NCBI RefSeq assembly: GCF_014197755.1
Contig: NZ_JACIGE010000004.1
Span: 186,001 to 250,000, forward strand
Length of the DNA stretch: 64,000 nucleotides
Reading direction: 5' to 3'
From: Rhodocyclus tenuis
Lineage (GTDB): Bacteria > Pseudomonadota > Gammaproteobacteria > Burkholderiales > Rhodocyclaceae
Shown here: positions 44,474-53,627 of the stretch, in pieces
Layout: every line of letters starts with the position of its first letter
Position numbering within the stretch: position 1 is the stretch's first letter
The notes under the pieces: generated by a model
What the model saw: the letters and a program-made list of their open reading frames with translations, nothing else
Told to the model about the DNA's origin: nothing
Database searches by the model: none
Translations under genes and position numbers: made by a program

Positions 44474-44654
44474 GGGCGGAAGAGAGCAGGGCGCAACGCG
44501 TCGTCGGTGTCGGCTGGGCTAAGGATCGCCAAAACGGGATCGGGTGCCCCGAGTTTACCTGCTTCGCCGGCATTGCGGCGCAGCAATCTGTACCGTCGCG
44601 GTCAATGCCAGCGCGCTTTTTGCCGGCGGCGCGCCGCGCGGCGGCCAAGCCTGA

Positions 44655-44684
44655 TTGAGCGCGGCTGCGCTTGTCGGGTATAGT
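44655..44684 (+). promoter_or_regulatory. Candidate promoter of the GspE-like gene
   Basis: TTGAGC (44655–44660), an 18-base spacer and TATAGT (44679–44684). The predicted start near 44691 lies after an alternative TTG codon at 44671 and before the ATG at 44713, which favours the ATG as the translation start. Confidence 0.55.
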
Positions 44685-44712
44685 CGGCCGACAACCTGTC
44701 CGGATTCCGCCG

Positions 44713-46569
44713 ATGTCCGACATCAAAGCCGCTCAAGCCGTTTCCGCCAAAGCTTCCCACGTCCACGACCATCGTCTGACGCTGGGCGAGGTGACTGCGC
44801 TCCTCGTCGAGGACGGCATCGTGACGAAGGGCGACGCCGACGCGCTCGTCGCCGAATACCGCCTGCGTCGTGCCGACGCGCATCCGCTGGTGATCGTTGC
44901 CGATCGCAAGTGGAAGTCGGCCCTGGCACCTCATCGGCCGCTGCTGCTGGAAGACCTGTCGGAGTGGTTTGCCGGCAAGATCGGCTTGGAGTATTACCAC
45001 ATCGATCCGCTGAAGATCGATTTCACCACCGTCACCGAAGTGGCCTCCAGCGCCTACGCGACGCGCTTTGGCATCCTGCCGGTGCTGGTGACGACACGCG
45101 AAGTGGTGGTGGCGACGACCGAGCCTTTTCTGCGTGAGTGGGAAAAGGAACTGGCGCCGATCCTGAAGAAGGAAATCCGCCGCGTCATCGCCAACCCGCT
45201 CGACGTGGCGCGCTATCTGGTCGAGTTCTACAACCTCGCGCGTTCGGTGAAAAAGGCGGCGCAGAACGGCAGCGTCAGCAGCGGCCTGTCGTCGTTCGAG
45301 CAACTGGTCGATCTCGGCCGCGGCAACAAGCAGTTCGATGCCAACGACCAGCACATCGTCAATATCGTCGACTGGCTGTGGCAGTACGCTTTCGAGCAGC
45401 GCGCCAGCGACATCCATATCGAGCCGCGGCGCGATCTCGGCATCGTGCGCTTCCGCATCGACGGCGTGCTGCATCAGGTCTATCAGATTCCGATGTCGGT
45501 GATGACGGCGATGACCAGCCGCATCAAGATCCTCGGCCGCATGGACGTGGTCGAGAAGCGCCGCCCGCAGGACGGACGGATCAAGACGCGCATGGCCGAC
45601 GGGCAGGAGGTCGAACTGCGCCTGTCGACGCTGCCGACGGCTTTCGGTGAAAAGCTGGTGATGCGCATCTTCGACCCGGAAGTGCTGGTGCGCGACTTCG
45701 CCGAGCTCGGGTTCACGGACAGTGACCAGACGCGCTGGAATTCGATGGCCGGGCAGCCGAACGGCATCATCCTGGTCACCGGGCCGACCGGTTCGGGCAA
45801 GACGACGACGCTGTATTCGACGCTCAAGCAGCTGGCGACGCCGGAAGTCAATGTGTGCACCATCGAAGACCCGATCGAGATGGTCGAGGCGGCGTTCAAC
45901 CAGATGCAGGTGCAGCCGGCAATCGATCTCGGCTTTGCCGAAGGCGTTCGCGCGCTGATGCGGCAGGACCCGGACATCATCATGGTTGGCGAAATCCGCG
46001 ACCTGCAGACCGCCGAAATGGCGATCCAGGCGGCGCTGACCGGGCATCTGGTGTTGTCGACGCTGCATACCAACGATGCGCCGTCGGCGATGACGCGCCT
46101 GCTCGATCTCGGCGTGCCACCTTATCTGCTCGGGGCGACGGTGCTCGGCGTGATGGCGCAGCGTCTGGTGCGCGTACTCTGCCCGCACTGCAAGAAACCG
46201 CATCCGGCGAGCGCCGACGATCTGGCGATGTGGGACAGCCTGGTCGCACCCTGGCGCGCGGCACGGCCGAGCCACTTCCATCGCCCGGTCGGTTGCCTCG
46301 AATGCCGCATGACCGGCTATCTCGGCCGTGTCGGGCTTTACGAAATCATGTTGCTCTCGCCAGAAATCAAGCAGGCGGTCAGTGCCGGTGCGGAACTGGC
46401 GCAACTGCGCGAACTCGCTTACCGCGAAGGGCTGAAACCCCTGCGTATTTCCGGTGCGATGAAGGTGGCCGCCGGCCTGACGACGCTGGCCGAAGTGGTG
46501 CGGACGGCGCCACCGGCGGACACGCCACGCGCGACGACGACGGCTAACAGCACGGCCGCGACCGTTTGA
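44713..46569 (+). CDS. GspE/PilB-family secretion ATPase (orphan)
   Basis: 618 residues. An N-terminal MshEN-like region (about 1–190) precedes a full hexameric secretion/pilus ATPase. Seen in the ATPase are SDIHIEPRRDLGIVRFRIDG, GRIKTRMADGQEVELRLSTLPT, Walker A GPTGSGKTTTLYSTL at about residue 357, the Asp box TIEDPIEM, Walker B DIIMVGEIRD and the His box HLVLSTLHTNDAPSA. A zinc-binding Cys4 set (CPHCKK … CLECRMTGYLGR) follows. No pilus or type II secretion genes lie nearby, so its partners are unknown; c-di-GMP binding through MshEN is possible. Confidence 0.9.
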   Translation: MSDIKAAQAVSAKASHVHDHRLTLGEVTALLVEDGIVTKGDADALVAEYRLRRADAHPLVIVADRKWKSALAPHRPLLLEDLSEWFAGKIGLEYYHIDPLKIDFTTVTEVASSAYATRFGILPVLVTTREVVVATTEPFLREWEKELAPILKKEIRRVIANPLDVARYLVEFYNLARSVKKAAQNGSVSSGLSSFEQLVDLGRGNKQFDANDQHIVNIVDWLWQYAFEQRASDIHIEPRRDLGIVRFRIDGVLHQVYQIPMSVMTAMTSRIKILGRMDVVEKRRPQDGRIKTRMADGQEVELRLSTLPTAFGEKLVMRIFDPEVLVRDFAELGFTDSDQTRWNSMAGQPNGIILVTGPTGSGKTTTLYSTLKQLATPEVNVCTIEDPIEMVEAAFNQMQVQPAIDLGFAEGVRALMRQDPDIIMVGEIRDLQTAEMAIQAALTGHLVLSTLHTNDAPSAMTRLLDLGVPPYLLGATVLGVMAQRLVRVLCPHCKKPHPASADDLAMWDSLVAPWRAARPSHFHRPVGCLECRMTGYLGRVGLYEIMLLSPEIKQAVSAGAELAQLRELAYREGLKPLRISGAMKVAAGLTTLAEVVRTAPPADTPRATTTANSTAATV

Positions 46570-46767
46570 TGCTGATCCGGCCGAGGGCGACGCCGGTGGC
46601 ATCCAGGCGGCGCGATGGCATCGACCCGCTTGCTTTTTCTACGCACCACCCGAGAAAAATGCAGCTGCAACATCTTTCGTGTATCTTCCGGAATTCGATG
46701 TCATGAGTGGCATCGTTCAAGGTGCTGATTTTCCTGTGCTTGTCGCCGAGCTGACGATTCTTATGTC

Positions 46768-47322
46768 ATGATCAAAATACTCTTCGTGTGCATGGGCAAC
46801 ATCTGCCGCTCACCGACAGCGGAGGGCGTCTTTCGCCAGCTTTTGCGCCGTGAAGGGCTGGAAGGTGCGGTTGAGGTCGATTCCGCCGGCACGCACGGTT
46901 ACCACGTCGGCGAGGCACCTGACACCCGTACGCAGCATGCTGCGGCCAGTCGTGGCTACGATCTATCGGCGATGCGTGCACGCAAGGTCGCGCCACAGGA
47001 CCTCGAGTATTTCGATATCGTTCTGGCGATGGATCGCAGCAATCTCGAGACGCTGCAACGCATGTGCCTGCCCGCGCATCTCGACCGGCTCGGTTTGCTG
47101 ATGCCGTATGCGCCGAACTTCGACGATGACGAAGTTCCCGATCCTTTTTATGGCCTGGGTTACGGTTTTGATCTGGTCATCGACATGGTCGAGGACGCCT
47201 CGCAGGGCTTGCTGGCGGTGGTGCGTGAGCGTCTTGCGGCAACAGCTGCCGAACGTGGCGCTGTGCAGGCCGTAGCGGCGGCGCGTGGCGACGGTGCCGA
47301 CGTGTCTTCGGGCAATTCGTAG
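46768..47322 (+). CDS. Low-molecular-weight protein-tyrosine phosphatase
   Basis: 184 residues. The P-loop FVCMGNICRSPTAEGVF gives the catalytic CX5R motif near the N terminus, and the general acid lies in EVPDPFYGLGYGFDLVIDM. VDSAGTHGYHVGEAPDTR is also conserved. The usual length is about 150 residues; the extra C-terminal 30 are Ala-rich and look disordered. Substrates are unknown. No exopolysaccharide kinase is adjacent. The ribosome site is weak. Confidence 0.93.
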   Translation: MIKILFVCMGNICRSPTAEGVFRQLLRREGLEGAVEVDSAGTHGYHVGEAPDTRTQHAAASRGYDLSAMRARKVAPQDLEYFDIVLAMDRSNLETLQRMCLPAHLDRLGLLMPYAPNFDDDEVPDPFYGLGYGFDLVIDMVEDASQGLLAVVRERLAATAAERGAVQAVAAARGDGADVSSGNS

Positions 47323-47349
47323 CGCGTTTCCTGCGCTGCTTGCAATGCA

Positions 47350-47374
47350 AACGGGGCGCCACTGGCGCCCCGTT
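47350..47374. terminator. Bidirectional intrinsic terminator
   Basis: A perfect 11-bp stem (AACGGGGCGCC / GGCGCCCCGTT) with a 3-base loop and a CTTGTT tail on the plus strand lies between the phosphatase gene and the convergent rne gene. It probably ends both transcripts. Confidence 0.8.
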
Positions 47375-47394
47375 CTTGTTGCCGTGCCGATCGC

Positions 47395-50286
47395 TTACTT
47401 CTGCGTTTCGACCATCACCATCGGCTCATCGACCGGCGGCGGTGCTGCCGGGCGGCGACGACGCTGACGTTGCTCGGTGATCGGCGCCGGCTCGGCTTGC
47501 CATCCGCTGACCTTCTGACTGCTGGTCTCGACCAGTACAAGTCCGCTCTCCTGCAAGGCCTGAGCGACGTCGACCACGACGGCGGGCGGCGCGACCGGCG
47601 GCGTCAGCGACTCTGCGACGACCGGTTCTACAAGCTCGGGCGCGGCGACAGCAATTTCCGCGGCGACCGGAGCGGCCGCTTCGGCAGCCTCTGCGGTGAC
47701 GACCGCCACTGTGGCTGCCGTGTCGGCGCTGCCGCTTGGAGGCAGTTCGGCCAGCGGCCCGGAAACGGTGGGCGCTTCGACAGGGCTTGCCGCGAACTGC
47801 GCGGCCGATTCAATCACCGCCGGCGCCGGCGCGACGCTCTCGGCCGGCGTAACTGCCGCCGGTGCTTCGGCGACAGTTTCGACAACCGAAGCAATGGCCT
47901 CGGGTGCCGCTACCGCTAGGGGTTCGGCAATGAGCGACGCTTCCTCTATGGCGACCGGCAGCGGCGCCTGTACTTCGGCTTGCATCCGGCTCGGCGCGGC
48001 GACGGCGGCTTCCGGCGTCAGACCGCTATCGGCCACTTCACCCGCTACCGACTTGAGCGCTGCATCACCGCCATTGGCCTCGACCTCACGTCCGCCGGCA
48101 GAACGGTCACGACGGCCACCACGACGACCGCGGCGGCGTCCCGGTGAATCCTCGTTGCCGGCTTCGCTGGTGGGCGGCGCAACATTCGTCGCTGCCGGGA
48201 CGAATGTTTCCGGTACTGCGACGGGTGTTTCCTTGCGCTCGCCGCGATCCGCACGCGGTTCGCCACGCTGGCGACGCGAGTCCTTGTTGTCGCGACCTTC
48301 GCGATTTTCGCGGCCCTCACGGCCCTCGCGCGGTTTGCGATTTTCGTCGCGTGCCTGCTGTTGCGGGCGCTGTTCGCGGTTCTCGCGGCCCTCACGGTTT
48401 TCGCGTGGCGGACGCTCGCGCTCCTCGTCGCGGCCGTTGCCGCGCTCGCGCCGGGAATCACGGCGCGGCTCACGGCCGTTCTGGTTCGGTGTACTGTTCG
48501 CTGCCGCGGGCGTTGCCGCTGCGACCGGAGTGGCAGCCGGCTGGCGGCTCGGGCGCAGCCAGGAAAAGAGGCGGGAGAACAGCCCGTCGTCGACCACCGG
48601 CGCCGCCGCTGCCGGCGCCGCCGCTGCCGGCGCTACCGCCGTTTCGCGCACTTTCTCGGCGACGATTGGCGCCGGCTGTGCTGGCGTGATGTTCTTGATG
48701 GCTGCTTCCTGGCGCGGCGGCTTGGCTTCGGCGCCGACGCCTTCCGGACGGCCGGCGTCTTCCGGCGGGGCCTCGACCATCTTGTACGAAGGCAGCTGCA
48801 GGTCTTCCTGATTGAGGTCGTCGTGACGCAGGCGGACGATGGTGTGCTGCGGGGTTTCCAGATGCACGTTCGGAATCAGCAGCACGTTGACCTTGTGCCG
48901 CAGTTCGATGGCCTGGATGTCGGCGCGCTTTTCGTTGAGCAGGAAGGTGGCGACATCGACGGGCACCTGCGTATGCACGGTGGCCGTGTTGTCCTTCATC
49001 GCTTCTTCTTCGAGAATGCGCAGGATGTGCAGCGCGGCGGATTCGGCGCTGCGGATGTGGCCGGTGCCGGAACAGCGCGGGCAGGGGATGTAGCTGGTTT
49101 CGGCGAGCGCCGGACGCAGGCGCTGGCGCGACAGCTCCATCAGGCCGAAACGGCTGATCTTGCCGGTCTGCACGCGGGCGCGGTCGAAGCGCAGCGCTTC
49201 GCGCAGGCGGTTTTCCACCTCGCGCTGGTTGCGCTGGTTTTCCATGTCGATGAAGTCGATGACGATGAGACCGCCGAGGTCGCGCAGACGCAGCTGGCGG
49301 GCGGTTTCTTCGGCGGCTTCGAGGTTGGTCTTGTAGGCGGTTTCCTCGATGTCGGCACCGCGCGTCGCGCGTCCCGAGTTGACGTCGACGGCGACCAGCG
49401 CTTCGGTATGGTCGATGACGATGGCGCCACCCGACGGCAGATTGACCTGACGCGAGTAGGCCGACTCGATCTGGTGTTCGATCTGGAAACGCGAGAACAG
49501 CGGTACGTCGTCGCGGTAGCGCTTGATGCGATTGACGTTGCCCGGCATCACATGACTCATGAACTGCTGTGCCTGCTCGAACACTTCGTCGGTGTCGATC
49601 AGGATTTCGCCGATATCGGGCTGGAAGTAGTCGCGGATGGCGCGGATGACCAGACTGCCTTCCTGATAGATCAGGAAAGCGCCTTTCTGCTGGTTGGCGG
49701 CTCCGTCGATCGCCTTCCACAGCTGCATCAGGTAGTTGAGGTCCCACTGCAGTTCTTCGGCGCCACGACCAATAGCAGCGGTACGCGCGATCAGACTCAT
49801 GCCCGACGGCGTCTGCAACTGGTCCATGATTTCGCGCAGTTCAGCGCGTTCGTCACCCTCGACGCGGCGCGAAACGCCACCGCCACGGGGGTTGTTCGGC
49901 ATCAACACCAGATAGCGGCCGGCGAGGCTGACGAAAGTCGTCAGCGCAGCGCCCTTGTTGCCACGTTCGTCCTTGTCGACCTGGACGATCAGTTCCTGGC
50001 CCTCGCGCAAGGCTTCGCGAATGGTTGCCTTGCTACCTTCGACACCCGGCTGGAAAAATGCGCGCGAGACCTCCTTGAAAGGAAGAAAGCCGTGCCGTTC
50101 GGCGCCGTAATCGATAAAGGCAGCTTCGAGACTGGGCTCGATGCGGGTGATGATTCCCTTGTAAATGTTGCTCTTGCGTTGTTCCTTGGCGGCCGACTCG
50201 ATATCGAGGTCGATCAGTTTCTGACCATCTACTATCGCGACACGTAGTTCTTCGACCTGTGTCGCGTTGAAAAGCATGCGTTTCAT
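47395..50286 (-). CDS. rne: Ribonuclease E
   Basis: 963 residues. Endoribonuclease for mRNA decay and rRNA/tRNA processing. The N terminus ([20 protein letters not shown]) leads to the S1 domain ([26 protein letters not shown]), 5' sensor, catalytic domain with [22 protein letters not shown] in parts ([11 protein letters not shown]) and [11 protein letters not shown], and the zinc link CPRCSGTG. From about residue 560 the C-terminal half is disordered: Arg/Glu/Asn-rich repeats (RENREGR, GRENREQ) that likely bind RNA, then Ala/Val/Glu/Pro-rich sequence for degradosome docking. It is divergent from rluC with a long leader. Confidence 0.97.
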   Translation of the reverse strand: MKRMLFNATQVEELRVAIVDGQKLIDLDIESAAKEQRKSNIYKGIITRIEPSLEAAFIDYGAERHGFLPFKEVSRAFFQPGVEGSKATIREALREGQELIVQVDKDERGNKGAALTTFVSLAGRYLVLMPNNPRGGGVSRRVEGDERAELREIMDQLQTPSGMSLIARTAAIGRGAEELQWDLNYLMQLWKAIDGAANQQKGAFLIYQEGSLVIRAIRDYFQPDIGEILIDTDEVFEQAQQFMSHVMPGNVNRIKRYRDDVPLFSRFQIEHQIESAYSRQVNLPSGGAIVIDHTEALVAVDVNSGRATRGADIEETAYKTNLEAAEETARQLRLRDLGGLIVIDFIDMENQRNQREVENRLREALRFDRARVQTGKISRFGLMELSRQRLRPALAETSYIPCPRCSGTGHIRSAESAALHILRILEEEAMKDNTATVHTQVPVDVATFLLNEKRADIQAIELRHKVNVLLIPNVHLETPQHTIVRLRHDDLNQEDLQLPSYKMVEAPPEDAGRPEGVGAEAKPPRQEAAIKNITPAQPAPIVAEKVRETAVAPAAAAPAAAAPVVDDGLFSRLFSWLRPSRQPAATPVAAATPAAANSTPNQNGREPRRDSRRERGNGRDEERERPPRENREGRENREQRPQQQARDENRKPREGREGRENREGRDNKDSRRQRGEPRADRGERKETPVAVPETFVPAATNVAPPTSEAGNEDSPGRRRGRRGGRRDRSAGGREVEANGGDAALKSVAGEVADSGLTPEAAVAAPSRMQAEVQAPLPVAIEEASLIAEPLAVAAPEAIASVVETVAEAPAAVTPAESVAPAPAVIESAAQFAASPVEAPTVSGPLAELPPSGSADTAATVAVVTAEAAEAAAPVAAEIAVAAPELVEPVVAESLTPPVAPPAVVVDVAQALQESGLVLVETSSQKVSGWQAEPAPITEQRQRRRRPAAPPPVDEPMVMVETQK

Positions 50287-50668
50287 CAGCTTGGCTCCCG
50301 CGCGCTGGAACGGGGGGAGCGCCTTGTGCAGGCAGCGACGGATTAGTTGTGATCAGGATGCTTCATGGGCTTTCCGGTTTGCCAACTAAAGAAGTGTCTC
50401 GCTGTTTATTTTACTTTTTCGAGCCCTGAAACCCAGGGCCGGGAAATCTGCTTGGGGCGGTCCGCACGTGCTGGGCGCGCGCAAATGAAGTAGTATCGCT
50501 ACTTGTGGTGAGCGTACTTAACCAGGTGATTTGCGCAGGAAGATCTCGCGCAGATCGGCGCGAGCGGGGATGCTGAGGCCTGCCGGAAAATACGTCACGA
50601 TCATCCTGCAATCGGCGCCGTTCGACGGTCTCACGGGTCAGCGCCCCTTTCCATCCGAGACGCAAATC
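50287..50668 (-). promoter_or_regulatory. Predicted long rne mRNA leader
   Basis: The predicted promoter (50675–50704) implies a leader of about 380 bases on the minus strand. It contains the hairpin GCCCTG-loop-CAGGGC (50423–50439) followed directly by an A-rich run, GAAAAAGTAAAATAAAC, ending near 50403, and a second hairpin AAGTAG-loop-CTACTT (50488–50504). In E. coli a leader of about 360 bases with hairpins lets RNase E cleave its own mRNA; this one looks similar in kind. I see no gene here. Confidence 0.5.
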
Positions 50669-50674
50669 CACTCC

Positions 50675-50704
50675 AGTATATAAAACAATGGTCGAAGTTG
50701 GCAA
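50675..50704 (-). promoter_or_regulatory. Candidate rne promoter
   Basis: Read on the minus strand: TTGCCA (50704–50699), an 18-base spacer and TATACT (50680–50675). The -35 lies inside the first codons of the divergent rluC gene, so the two transcription units overlap at their starts. Confidence 0.55.
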
Positions 50705-51686
50705 AAATTCCGTAATAAAGACCATCGTCAGCGAAGAAGAGCAGGGCCAGAGACTCGATAACTACCTGTTGCGAGTCTGCAAAGGTGTTCCACGCAGTCA
50801 TCTCTACCAGATTGTGCGCAGTGGCGAAGTCCGCGTTAACAGCGGTCGCGTTGCCGTGTCCTATCGGCTGCGCAGCGGCGATATCTTGCGCATTCCTCCC
50901 TTGCGCATGGCCGAGCGCAAAAGCGAGCGCGAGAACGAGATCATTGACGGTGCGGCGATCAAGGCCGAGCTCCCGATCCTGTTCGAGGACGAAGCGCTGC
51001 TGGCCATCGACAAGCCCGCCGGGATCGCCGTGCATGGCGGTAGCGGCGTCAGTTTCGGCGTCATCGAAGCTTTGCGCCGGCAGCGGCCGCAGGCGCGCTT
51101 CCTCGAACTCGCGCATCGTCTTGACCGCGAGACTTCCGGTGTCCTGCTTGTCGGCAAGAAGCGATCGGCGCTCAATGCCCTGCACGATCTTTTTCGTAGC
51201 GGTGGGCGATCCGGAGGCGCCGTCGACAAGCGCTACTGGGTGCTGGTTGTCGGGCGCTGGATGGATCCCTTGCGCAACGTCCGCCTGCCGCTACTGAAAT
51301 ACGATCTGCCCTCGGGCGAAAAGCGCGTGCGCGTTGCCGACGAGGGCAAGGCTTCGCACACGGTGTTCCGCCTGCTGGCGCGCTGGAAGGGTTTCAGCCT
51401 GCTTGAGGCCGAACTGAAGACCGGGCGCACGCACCAGATACGCGTGCATCTGGCGCATCTGGGCTACCCGATTGCCGGCGACGAGAAATACGGCGATTTC
51501 GCACGCAACCGTGAGCTGCAGCGCGACGGGCTCAAGCGCATGTTCCTGCACGCGCGCAGCATGCGGCTGCCGCATCCGGCGAGCGGCGAGACACTTGAGC
51601 TCGAATCGTCGCTGCCAACGGCGCTTGCTTCTTTCCTTCAGCATCTGTCGCAGCACGACGCCCAGGATTATGGCCAAACGTTTTGA
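50688..51686 (+). CDS. rluC: 23S rRNA pseudouridine synthase RluC
   Basis: A 332-residue RsuA/RluA-family enzyme that modifies 23S rRNA (positions 955, 2504 and 2580 in E. coli). The N-terminal S4 domain (GQRLDNYLLRVCKGVPRSHLY, VRSGEVRVNSGR) is followed by the catalytic domain with the active-site Asp in LAHRLDRETSGVLLVGKK at about residue 146, and LKTGRTHQIRVHLAHLGYPIAGDEKYG. It sits divergent to rne, as in E. coli. The 3' end overlaps gph by 17 bases. Confidence 0.96.
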   Translation: MVEVGKNSVIKTIVSEEEQGQRLDNYLLRVCKGVPRSHLYQIVRSGEVRVNSGRVAVSYRLRSGDILRIPPLRMAERKSERENEIIDGAAIKAELPILFEDEALLAIDKPAGIAVHGGSGVSFGVIEALRRQRPQARFLELAHRLDRETSGVLLVGKKRSALNALHDLFRSGGRSGGAVDKRYWVLVVGRWMDPLRNVRLPLLKYDLPSGEKRVRVADEGKASHTVFRLLARWKGFSLLEAELKTGRTHQIRVHLAHLGYPIAGDEKYGDFARNRELQRDGLKRMFLHARSMRLPHPASGETLELESSLPTALASFLQHLSQHDAQDYGQTF

Positions 51687-52326
51687 ATTACTGGTGTTCG
51701 ACTGGGATGGCACTCTCCTCGATTCGGCCGCCGCCATTGTTACCTCGATCCAGGCGGCGTGCCGTGACCTTGATCTGCCGGTGCCGCCGGAACAGCGCGC
51801 ACGGCATGTGATCGGTCTGGGCCTGCACGACGCGCTGCTCTATGCCGCGCCCGACTTGCCGGAAGAGAGTTATCCGAAGATCGTCGAGCGCTACCGTTTT
51901 CACTACCTGTCGCGCGACCACGAACTGGAGCTGTTTCCCGGTGCTGCAGCGCTTGTTGCCGAACTGTCGGAAGCGGGCTTTACGCTTGCTGTCGCCACCG
52001 GCAAGAGTCGGCAAGGCCTGGAGCGCGCGCTATGCGCCAGCGGGCTCGGCCGTTTCTTTGCGGCAACGCGCTGTGCCGACGAATGTCACTCGAAACCGCA
52101 TCCGCAGATGCTCGAGGAATTGATGGATGAGCTTTCGGTGGCGCCCGGACGAACGCTAATGATCGGCGATACCACGCACGATCTGCAGATGGCGATCAAT
52201 GCTGGTGTCGGCTCTCTTGCGGTAACGCATGGCGCGCATCCGGCGGCGGATCTCGCGGCCTTGACGCCGCTCGCCTGCGTTGACGATATCGACGAAATGG
52301 CCGCATGGTTGCGCAGGAACGCGTGA
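51670..52326 (+). CDS. gph: HAD-family phosphatase (phosphoglycolate phosphatase-like)
   Basis: A 218-residue HAD hydrolase. LLVFDWDGTLLDSAAAIV carries the nucleophile Asp11, LAVATGKSRQGLERAL the second motif, and MIGDTTHDLQMAINAG the metal-binding acidic pair. Homologues in this position are annotated as phosphoglycolate phosphatases; the true substrate is not proven. The ATG lies inside the end of rluC (17-base overlap) and the next gene starts 22 bases before its stop, so the genes are tightly packed. Confidence 0.88.
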   Translation: MAKRFELLVFDWDGTLLDSAAAIVTSIQAACRDLDLPVPPEQRARHVIGLGLHDALLYAAPDLPEESYPKIVERYRFHYLSRDHELELFPGAAALVAELSEAGFTLAVATGKSRQGLERALCASGLGRFFAATRCADECHSKPHPQMLEELMDELSVAPGRTLMIGDTTHDLQMAINAGVGSLAVTHGAHPAADLAALTPLACVDDIDEMAAWLRRNA

Positions 52327-52655
52327 TTTGCCGGTCGGCCGATCTGGTCGAGGGCAGTCGTGGTGTACGTTTCAAGGTCATGGTTTACGGCAAGGAAGAG
52401 CCCGCTTTCGCTATCCGTTTCCACGGCCGTGTCCATGCGTATTTCAACCGCTGCAGCCATGTTCCGGTCGAACTCGACTGCCGTCCGGGCGAATTCTTCG
52501 ATGATTCCAAGCTATACTTGATTTGCTCAATGCATGGAGCGCTCTACGCACCCGAGAGTGGGCGCTGTCTTGGCGGACGTTGCCAGGGGCGCGGCCTGAT
52601 CCCGGTCGCGGTCGAGGAGCGTGACGATTTTGTCCTTCTTATCCCGAACGAGTAA
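52305..52655 (+). CDS. Rieske [2Fe-2S] ferredoxin-like protein
   Basis: A 116-residue soluble Rieske domain. The two ligand pairs are visible: NRCSHVPVELD and ICSMHGALYAPESGRC, i.e. C-x-H and C-x2-H. No transmembrane segment or oxygenase domain is present, so it is a stand-alone electron carrier or sensor. It overlaps gph by 22 bases and precedes sppA, an arrangement common in betaproteobacteria. The redox partner is unknown. Confidence 0.9.
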   Translation: MVAQERVICRSADLVEGSRGVRFKVMVYGKEEPAFAIRFHGRVHAYFNRCSHVPVELDCRPGEFFDDSKLYLICSMHGALYAPESGRCLGGRCQGRGLIPVAVEERDDFVLLIPNE

Positions 52656-53616
52656 GACATTGGAAACCCCGCAAAACGACCCGCAATGGGAACGACAGCT
52701 GCTGGAAAAGATCGCTTTTTCCACCCTGCAGGAACAAAAAGCCAAGCGGCGCTGGGGGATTTTCTTCAAGCTCGCGGTACTTGCCTATCTGGTCGCGGTG
52801 CTGGTGCTGGTGGTCGATTGGGGTGATTCCGAAAAGCTTGCTGACGGCAGGCACACGGCGGTCGTCTATCTGCATGGCGTCATCGAGCCGACTGGTGAGG
52901 CCAGTGCCGAAAAGATCACGGGCGCCCTGCAGGCGGCCTACGAAGACAAGGGTACTGCCGGAATCGTCCTGCGCATCAACAGTCCCGGTGGCAGCCCGGT
53001 GCAGTCGGGAATCATCCACGATGAAATCCTGCGTTTGCGCGCCAAGCACCCGGACATCCCGCTCTATGCCGTGGTTGAGGATATCTGCGCCTCGGGCGGT
53101 TATTACGTGGCGGTTGCTGCTGACCGCATCTACGTCAATCGCGCCAGCATCGTCGGATCGATCGGCGTGTTGATGGACGGCTTTGGCTTTACCGGCACAA
53201 TGGACAAGCTGGGTGTTGAACGGCGCCTGCTCACCGCCGGCGAAAACAAGGGCTTTCTCGATCCTTTCTCGCCGCAGGACGAGAAGCAGAAAGCACACGC
53301 GCGGCTGCTGCTCGGCGAGATTCACAAGCAGTTCATCGAAGTCGTTCGCCAGGGGCGCGGCAAGCGCCTCAAGGAAACGCCGGAGATGTTCTCGGGCCTG
53401 ATGTGGGCGGGCAGCCAGAGCATCCAGCTCGGTCTGTCCGACGATTACGGTACCGTCGATTCGGTCGCGCGCGACGTGGTCAAGGCCGAGAAACTGCTCG
53501 ATTACTCGGTCAAGGACAACATCGCCGAACGCTTTGCCAAGCGTCTTGGCGCTGACGTGGCGCGCAATCTGAGCTTCGGCCTGCTCGGCGGCGGCGAGCA
53601 GACGCAGCTGCGCTAG
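52621..53616 (+). CDS. sppA: Signal peptide peptidase SppA, 36-kDa type (S49 family)
   Basis: About 331 residues. Inner-membrane serine protease that degrades cleaved signal peptides. One transmembrane helix (KLAVLAYLVAVLVLVVDW) is followed by the periplasmic protease domain with VLRINSPGGSPVQSG, the catalytic Ser in CASGGYYVAVAAD, GSIGVLMDGFGF and the likely catalytic Lys in TAGENKGFLDPFSP. The start is uncertain: GTG at 52621 overlaps the Rieske gene with an ill-spaced GAGGAG, while TTG at 52660 gives a shorter form. No good ATG exists. Confidence 0.9.
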   Translation: MTILSFLSRTSKTLETPQNDPQWERQLLEKIAFSTLQEQKAKRRWGIFFKLAVLAYLVAVLVLVVDWGDSEKLADGRHTAVVYLHGVIEPTGEASAEKITGALQAAYEDKGTAGIVLRINSPGGSPVQSGIIHDEILRLRAKHPDIPLYAVVEDICASGGYYVAVAADRIYVNRASIVGSIGVLMDGFGFTGTMDKLGVERRLLTAGENKGFLDPFSPQDEKQKAHARLLLGEIHKQFIEVVRQGRGKRLKETPEMFSGLMWAGSQSIQLGLSDDYGTVDSVARDVVKAEKLLDYSVKDNIAERFAKRLGADVARNLSFGLLGGGEQTQLR

Positions 53617-53627
53617 GCGATCCTTCG

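Noticed and set aside
44671-44712. TTG start extending the GspE-like protein by 14 residues
   Set aside because: It lies upstream of the predicted transcription start, and the ATG at 44713 gives a normal N terminus.
50411-50725. A 104-codon minus-strand frame upstream of rne
   Set aside because: It crosses the predicted rne promoter and leader, has no ribosome site and no recognisable motif.
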